From Acanthosepion esculentum (taxonomy: Eukaryota > Mollusca > Cephalopoda > Sepiida > Sepiidae), in contig OZ038478.1 in the NCBI GenBank assembly GCA_964036315.1, forward strand, positions 147,499,164 to 147,563,163: a stretch of DNA of 64,000 nt. Reading direction: 5' to 3'. The notes below the pieces were generated by a model. The model saw nothing but the letters and a program-made list of their open reading frames with translations. It was not told the DNA's origin and did not search any database. Below, piece by piece: positions 57,780 through 64,000 of this stretch. The translations under genes were made by a program, and so were the position numbers. The number at the start of each line of letters is the position of its first letter. Within the stretch, counting starts at the first letter, position 1.

Positions 57780-60350
57780 TCAAAGTTGAGATGTTTCGAT
57801 TTGTTTTTTCAATTTATCTTTGTAGCGTAAGAGTGGATGTTCAACTGAACGCTTGGAGTTTGGAATTTGTCCATACAGCACCTTTTTTGAATCCCTATGC
57901 TCATCCATTCTCACAACATGACCAGCCCACCTAAGTTCTATCTTTGCTAGAATGGTTTCAAGCCTGTGATGTTGTTACAATTCTTCAGTATTGCAATATT
58001 CTTGATCCTGTCATCCCATTTTATAACACACGTGGCAGAAAAAACGTTCTTGCGGTCGAGGATCCAAGTTTCAGCACCATAGAGAAGAGAGAATGACTGA
58101 TCTGTACATGTCGATCTTTCCTCTGAGAGACACGTGTTTGGTGTTCCATAACCTCTGTTTAAGATTGCCGAATGCTGTGTTGGCTTGAGCTATTCTGGAT
58201 TGGACTTTCTCTGTCCATTTTTGTCAATCAGAAGAGACTGTTGATCCAAGATTTGTTAACGCGTCAACAGTTTTTAATACCGTAGCATCAATCAATACGG
58301 AACAATTTGCGAGAGATGGATTACATCATACTGGCTGTTCCATTAGTCCAAATGATTTCGCTATTTCAGAGATTTTATCAAGGATAGTATAAATGTCTTC
58401 TAAACTGCGTGGTAATTGAACATTATCATCTGCAAAGGGAAGATCATGTATAGCTGCAGACCAAGTTTCGATTTTGCTTTAAAACGTTGCTGAATGTATA
58501 GACATCCACTTGTTCTGAATTCAACATTGACTCCTTCAATTAAGTCAGAGAATGCTTATTAAAGCATAGCAGAAAAGAAAAGTGCAAAGAGAAGAGGAGC
58601 AAGAACGCAACCTTGCTTCGTACCGTTGAAGATGAAAAAGGCGTTCATTTGCTCACTTCCCGACCTTCCAAAAGTTTTCATTCTTTCGAGAAAGAGATAA
58701 TAATATGAATAATTTATTCTGGAACAACTAATTTTTAGAAAACGTTCCAAAGAGCAGTTTGAGATATATTATTGAAAGCTTTTGTGAACTCTACAAAAAC
58801 AGAAAGTAGATTCTTGTTTTGTTGTCGTGCCTTCTCCTGAATATATTCACGGTTCTTCTACCGGGTCGAAAACAGCACTGGGCCTCTGCTAATGCCCATT
58901 CTGAGAAAGATTCATTAACCTATTCAAGATGATAAGAGCAAGGATTTTGCCAGCAAATGAAAGAAGAGATATTCCTCCATAGTGGTTATATTAACACCTA
59001 TTTTCTTTGCGTTTTTATGCAAATACGCAATTGAAGTATTCTTATACTGCAGTGGCACTGCTCTCTTTTCCCACACAAAGTTAGAAAATTCACAACTGAT
59101 TGGTGTGACATTTGCATATTTCACCTGGAATTCCATCTTACATGGGTGATTTTCCATTCGAAAGATGTTTGATAGCTTTTTTGACCTCGAAGGTCAAAAG
59201 CAGGAAGACTTTGTACAACAGGTCTCTGAGGAAGATGGTTTTGCTTTTAGCATCAAGAGACAAACCCTGATTTAGGACCGTGGAGAAGTTTTCTGCCCAG
59301 CGTCTGATAATGTGGATATTGTCTGTCAAAAAACTGTTATCTGAAGAAAAGATTGGTGATATACCGCTGGAAATGGGATATAAATCACCCTTCAAGTTTT
59401 AGTAGAATGATTTGAAGTCCCATCTGTCAGCAGGCTTCTACAAAGCTTTAGCTTTTGCTGTCCACCAGCCCTCCTTCATCTACCTCGATTTTGCTTGTGA
59501 CTTTCCCTTGGCTAATTTCAAGGCCCGTTTCTTTGATATGCATGCTTTATCTGATGCCATTTATGCATGTTTTCAAGGAGAGATTTAAATTAAGGATCGT
59601 TTGAATCAAACCAATTGGTGTTTTCGCTAAACATACCCGAGTGATTCTTTTGCCCAGTCATACAGTATCATTTGTAAGGCAGACCATACCGATTCAGCAT
59701 GATTACCTACATCAAGAGATGACACTTTAATGTCACACTATATTTGGAAAGAGTCTTTGCTATGTCTATCTTCTTTCGTGGTTTTGATCTGTTTGTTTCT
59801 AACAGGCTTCTTCATTGACCGATTGCTGGCGATCGCGTCTGGTTTATCTTGTGGCGATCACGACCACAAAAGATTATGTAGTCAATGCGATGGTCGCGCC
59901 TTCATGTAAGATATCGCCATGCAATTTTGAAACCAGTTGGTTGTTGTAAAATTTTGTTGGTGATTACAAGATTAAATTGACGACAAAGAAGCATCAGAAA
60001 TACACCGTTAGAATTTCATTTACCGACGATATTTTTCCCAACGACTTTACCCCAGGATAGTTTGCCACATGTAACACGAGCACTGAATTCCCTCATCATA
60101 TAAATTTCACGATAGTTGTTGTAAAAAATGATTTTTCTACTTCCATTGTAGAGCATATCAACTAAGTAAAGTGACATGCTCATTCCTACCGATAAATAAG
60201 CGAGGAGACATTATCCTATCAGAAATACCGACTGGAAGTGATTCCAGATCGTTTCTGATAGGAAATCCTAAACCAGATTCTCTTCTCGCAGATTCACTTC
60301 GTCCTATCCAGAAGAAGGTGTAGCCAGCTTCCACTTCTGCGTTCATAGTT
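57780..60350 (-). mobile_element. Nearly complete APE-type LINE ORF2 relic
   Basis: Read on the minus strand: APE endonuclease start (AGYTFFWIGRSESARRESGL, 60350-60160), decayed endonuclease (to about 59640), linker (SGISPIFSSDNSFLTDN, KKAIKHLSNGKSPM), RT motif 2 (GGISLLSFAGKILALIILN), motif A as FxxFTKAF near 58790 (decayed), motif B NGTKQGCVLAPLLFALFF, catalytic LPFADDNVQLPRSLED (58436-58425; FADD intact), thumb (NLGSTVSSD, VQSRIAQANTAFGNLKQRLW) and C-terminus (AKIELRWAGHVVRMDEHRDS, 57880). The domain order is complete over about 2.57 kb with scattered stops and shifts. I do not assign the clade. It is the longest element remnant in the window. Confidence 0.85.
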
Positions 60351-60434
60351 TTTCTTATTGTCCTGAATAATACTTACATTTCAAGGTGCTATGAGCATGT
60401 ATATTTCATCAAGTTATGATTTTCAAAATTATTC

Positions 60435-60435
<1 letters not shown>

Positions 60436-60501
<66 letters not shown>

Positions 60502-60789
60502 ATTTACAACTTGTCATATATAATTTTTGTATGTACACTGAAGCATAATATCTAAATATGCATAGAAAACACAAAAAGTCATTTAATAGAAATATATATA
60601 TATATATATAATTTTGAAATACATATATATATATATATATAATTTTGTGTGAGCATATATTTATATATGTGTGTGTGCATAATTTTGCATTAGTATATAT
60701 ATATATATATATATTTATGGACAATTTTTATATGTGAAATAACGACACAGTCATATATATATATATAATTCATAATATATATATATATG

Positions 60790-60857
<68 letters not shown>

Positions 60858-60860
60858 CGG
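60436..60860 (+). repeat. (TA)n field with repeated ATTTTG interruptions
   Basis: Several (TA)n blocks (60436-60499, 60593-60860) are broken by recurring taattttg-like strings near 60609, 60641 and 60681. Confidence 0.85.
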
Positions 60861-60891
60861 AAAATTCATTTGTCTTATCCATCAAAAAACA

Positions 60892-60925
60892 CTGATGATG
60901 TTATTGGAAAATATCGAAAGTACAC
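60892..60925 (+). ncRNA. Hammerhead-like motif upstream of the PLE ORF
   Basis: CTGATGA (60892-60898), a T, an imperfect stem, GAAA (60916-60919), GTAC. The intact boxes recall the hammerhead core, but stem II has a mismatch and the bases after GTAC do not give a normal NUH cleavage triplet. Confidence 0.3.
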
Positions 60926-61508
60926 GGAAAAATAAAAATGAATGAATATAACCGCAGTGCCTTTTTTGCTGTTTGTAACCATAAAACCAAATGCTTAAAA
61001 GTGATTACGAAAGGATTTCATTGAAAAAGGAAAAAAACATAACCTGACATCCCTAATATTTTAAAACAGACATTTTTAAATGAAAATATGTTGTCACAAT
61101 GCACGGAATTTAAATTACATGATCCATCAGCTTACCATAAATATAATAGATTTAATAAAGACACTGAAATAGAGATGTTAAATCAATGTATAGGGAAAAC
61201 TTCATGAAAGCAACTGGTAACAAGAGAACGAGAATTTCGGAAAATACTCAACGTTGAGGCTATAAAAGATAGATATGACAAATAGAAAAATTCTTCTAAA
61301 CTACTGACAAAAACATTAAAATCCCTGCCAAGGAGTTACGTAAACATCCGGATATTATTCTTAAGTTGGCCAAACAAACATCGTTGTAATTTTAAACATA
61401 ATCTGATTTTAATACAAAGATAGTACAAATACTTGAGAGCCACACGAAATTTCAAAAGGTTACAAGGAATCCTATTAACCAGCTGAACTTAAAAATCAAC
61501 AAACTAAT

Positions 61509-61738
61509 TGTTATGGTCAAACGTTAGGACCAAGGAAGAAGAACACGAACACAAGAGAAGAAATAACAAAGATATATTACACAGAATAATAATACAAGAT
61601 GGGGAAGGTGTCAGTCTGGTTTGGAGTGAACTACTATTGGCTCGATTGGATTCCGTCTCCTCCCTCTCTCTTGAGAGGCGCAGTATTTAGAGTGTCAGGA
61701 AGAGTTCACTCTGTCGTTATAGGTAAGGTCCCATAACA
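61509..61738 (+). mobile_element. Solo LTR, 230-bp form, perfect 5-bp target duplication
   Basis: TGTTATGG...CCATAACA flanked on both sides by ctaat (61504-61508 and 61739-61743). It shares its ends and most internal sequence with the 489-bp LTR at 43352, but lacks the segment between the 17-bp direct repeats found there. Interrupts the PLE ORF. No internal retrotransposon region is present. Strand is arbitrary. Confidence 0.9.
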
Positions 61739-62180
61739 CTAATGATAACCAATAATGCAGAACAAGAAAATTTTAAATTTCATAAAATAATTTGTGATTA
61801 TAAAAAGGTTACATTTATGGAACCATAAAATCACACAAACCAAACTTTCCTTTCCTATTATATCGCAAATCCCCACCACTATTTATCAACTAAAGAAAGA
61901 CATTAACCACCTCAATACATCATACATTTCCATAGTATAATGCATGAAATCAACTCTAAAATTAATCCAGATAATAAAAACACAAAACTCAACAATGAAA
62001 CCACAAGCTCACATGATGTTGAAGACAAATGATTTTCCTACCTCCATGTTGATGATAAAATAAGACGATCAATTATTAATTTTAATATAAATGAGCATGA
62101 TACTTCCTCCAATAACTCTAAACATAACCATTTTTGTATTGTAATTAGATGCATTCCACATATAAACATGACGATAGAAT

Positions 62181-62618
62181 CCTAACAAAAACTAAAAAAA
62201 ATAATATATCACAGATCCCAGTAAAAAATAAAATAAAATATATAGTATAATAAATTTACTACTACTAACTTAATTATTCGCAATAACTCCTCCCCACCGA
62301 TTAACGTATTGCAAAAAAAAAAAACAAAAAAAAAACAACATAACATAAAGTCACCGACGAAATTATGTGTACGCCCATCAATTTTGAATATTCAATGCCC
62401 GTATGATGCCAGAATTTACAGATGTTAATAAGAAAAAAAGGAATGCAAAATTCACTTTTCGGAAAAATAGGTTTAATAAAACCTTTTTAACAGGCAAATA
62501 AACTACATTTTGACAGGCTATAACTAAACAGCTTAAAAAAAATTATCAACTTCTAGGAAAAGACATAATTATTCGTACAGGAGAAAATATCGTTTTAAAT
62601 TGATTGATTCGTGTAAGT
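62181..62618. other. A-rich spacer, possible LINE 5' UTR
   Basis: Contains long A runs (62312-62340). It lies directly upstream of the LINE ORF, so part may be its 5' UTR. Nothing else recognised. Confidence 0.35.
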
Positions 62619-64000
62619 ATGATTATGACTTGCCCATGCGGGAAAAAATGCAAGAATAAACGCGGCCTAAAAATCCATCAAGCCAAAATGAAATGTCAGA
62701 TGGAAGCTAGCCAGCTGCAGCGCACAGGAAATTCTCCTGATGAGACGCAGGAAATACAGGGCCGGGAAGCTCACCACAGAGCCCAGTCTTTCCAAGCAGA
62801 GGCACAAGTATCAACCGAACTACCTCCTGAGACATTTCGGAAGAAGATCAAATGGCCAGCCGCCGGCGAAAAAAATGCTGGCACGACTTCGATTCAGACA
62901 TCAGCGAAATATTAAAGACAATCTCAAAAGGCTCGGTGGATACCCGTCTAAGTACTATGGCGAAGATCATAGTCAGCTACGCTTCAGAGCGTTTCGGATA
63001 TGAGGAAAGGAAGACAAAGGAAAAAACAGCAGAAAATCGAAGAGAAAATAAAATCAAACAATGTAGAGCGGAACTAAGAGCTATCCGAAAGCAATATAAG
63101 AAAGCAAAACCGGAAGAAAAGGGACCGTTGCAAGAACTCCGCGACATCATCCGTTCCAAAATGAAATCTTTACGGAGAGCAGAATGGCACAGGAATAGAA
63201 GGAAGGAAAGGGCGCGCAAACGATTAGCTTTCGTCACTAATCCATACGGTTTCACTAAGAAATTATTAGGCGATAAACGTAATGGAAGGTTAACATCTAC
63301 CCCTGACGAAGTAAATGACTTCCTTAAAGAGACTTTGAGTGACCCAAATAAACACATGCAGCTAGGAGAAAACTCTTCTCTAATCATACCTAATTTGCCT
63401 ACATACCCTTTTGACTTAAAAGAACCAACGTTGAAAGAAATTCAAACAATATTAAAAACAGCCAGATCGGGATCAGCCCCTGGACCCAACGGAGTCCCTT
63501 ACTTAGTTTATAAGCGTTGTCCACTGTTGCTTCGTATGTTATGGAGGTTGCTAAAAATTGTTTGGAGAAGAGGGAAGATAGCCGTACAATGGAGGTGCTC
63601 AGAAGGCATATGGATCCCTAAAGAGGAAGGAGCAAGTACAGTAAGTCAATTTAGGTACATCTCCCTACTGAATGTCGAAGGGAAAATATTCTTCAGTATT
63701 ATGAATCGACGCTTAACAGATTTCCTCTTAAGGAATAAGTATATCGACACCTCTGTTCAAAAAGGAGGCGTTCCAGGCATGCCGGGGTGCATGGAACATA
63801 CAGGGGTCATCACGCAACTGCTTAAGGACGTAAAAGCACATAAGGGCGATATGGCTTTTCTGTGGCTGGATCTTAAGAATGCCTATGGCTCTATCCCACA
63901 CAAATTAGTAGAAGAGTCGTTAAATCGCCACCATGTTCCTCCCCAAATAATAGAGACCATAACAGACTATTACAAAAATTTCAAAATGAGAACAGCAGCA
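62619..64000 (+). CDS. LINE ORF, 5' part: N-terminal zinc finger and RT, one frameshift, continues past window
   Basis: Start at ATG 62619, just before MTCPCGKKCKNKRGLKIHQA: a zinc finger with C7, C11, H20 and C26. Frame 1 runs to about 62868. A run of seven A's (62869-62875) breaks it; beyond that a second frame (open from 62831) continues without a stop to 64000: DFDSDISEILKTISKG, RRAEWHRNRRKERARKR, FVTNPYGFTKKLLGDKR, then RT motifs SAPGPNGVPYLVYK, WIPKEEGAS, ISLLNVEGKIFF, VQKGGVPGMPGCMEHTG and LWLDLKNAYGSIPH (catalytic Asp codon 63869-63871). No APE domain precedes the RT, so this is probably from the R2-like group that carries a C-terminal restriction-like endonuclease. The catalytic YADD box lies beyond the window. 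Confidence 0.85.

Larger units (their letters stand above)
60870..62180 (+). mobile_element. Penelope-like element, 5' part of ORF, with nested LTR
   Basis: After a hammerhead-like motif (60892) comes a decayed frame with KIVQILESHTKFQKVTRNPI and NQLNLKINKLI up to 61508. Past the LTR it resumes with GTIKSHKPNFPF (PLE RT: K.HKP..P.RPI) and a decayed P..Y.LAK block near 61880. Placement of the motif before the ORF fits a 5' pseudo-LTR. Stops are frequent; inactive. RT palm and endonuclease are not seen. Confidence 0.7.

Overview
The window looks like metazoan nuclear DNA with no recognisable host gene. It is AT-rich, carries dozens of (TA)n microsatellites (one about 230 bp long) plus (CA/GT)n, (GATA)n, (AAT)n and (CT)n tracts, and is densely packed with broken transposable elements. 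The mixture of tRNA-derived SINEs, RTE-, CR1/jockey- and Tx1-type LINEs, Penelope-like elements (PLEs) and Tc1/mariner elements fits a mollusc, most probably an octopus or other cephalopod. That species guess is inference; nothing in the window is diagnostic. There are no operons, bacterial promoters, CRISPR arrays or rRNA genes.

Layout. 1-6.4 kb: a degenerate Tc1-like element on the minus strand containing a hAT-like insertion with its own TIRs and a second insertion flanked by 9-bp repeats, then two SINEs and an RTE 3' fragment. 6.5-9.4 kb: two Tx1-type LINE fragments abutting in divergent orientation, followed by an RTE endonuclease remnant. 12.2-13.9 kb: a TIR-flanked Tc1 deletion derivative and an RTE fragment. 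16-21 kb: a PLE tail, a SINE, an RTE tail, three CR1/jockey-like fragments, a perfect 26-bp hairpin and an A-rich satellite. 24-28 kb: a nearly full-length Tc1 element, SINEs in inverted arrangement, a PLE 3' end and a canonical hammerhead ribozyme inside a retrozyme/pseudo-LTR repeat. 32.4-33.7 kb: a second hammerhead copy (minus strand) in a nest of inverted repeats, then a mariner (DD37D-type) tail. 36-37.2 kb: a full-length mariner (DD34D) pseudogene with TIRs. 37.2-47.5 kb: many RTE fragments, one carrying a nested solo LTR. 49.4-52.1 kb: a PLE with RT and GIY-YIG remnants beside a second copy of the same Tc1 deletion derivative. 53.4-54.2 kb: a second DD37D-type fragment. 55.6 kb: a perfect 77-bp inverted repeat. 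57.8-60.3 kb: a nearly complete but decayed APE-type LINE (minus). 60.9-62.2 kb: a PLE interrupted by a 230-bp solo LTR with a perfect 5-bp target duplication. 62.6-64 kb: the 5' part of a LINE whose reading frame is almost intact and runs off the end of the window.

What stands out. Hammerhead-ribozyme motifs occur in or next to PLE-type repeats: two have the complete core and three are degenerate. An otherwise decayed region ends with a LINE that is one homopolymer base away from an open frame of about 460 codons. Two independent copies of one Tc1 family share a deletion that joins the TIR directly to the DDE catalytic core. SINE 5' heads alternate with (TA)n blocks as composite arrays. Element identities come from recognising protein motifs by eye; no database search was run.
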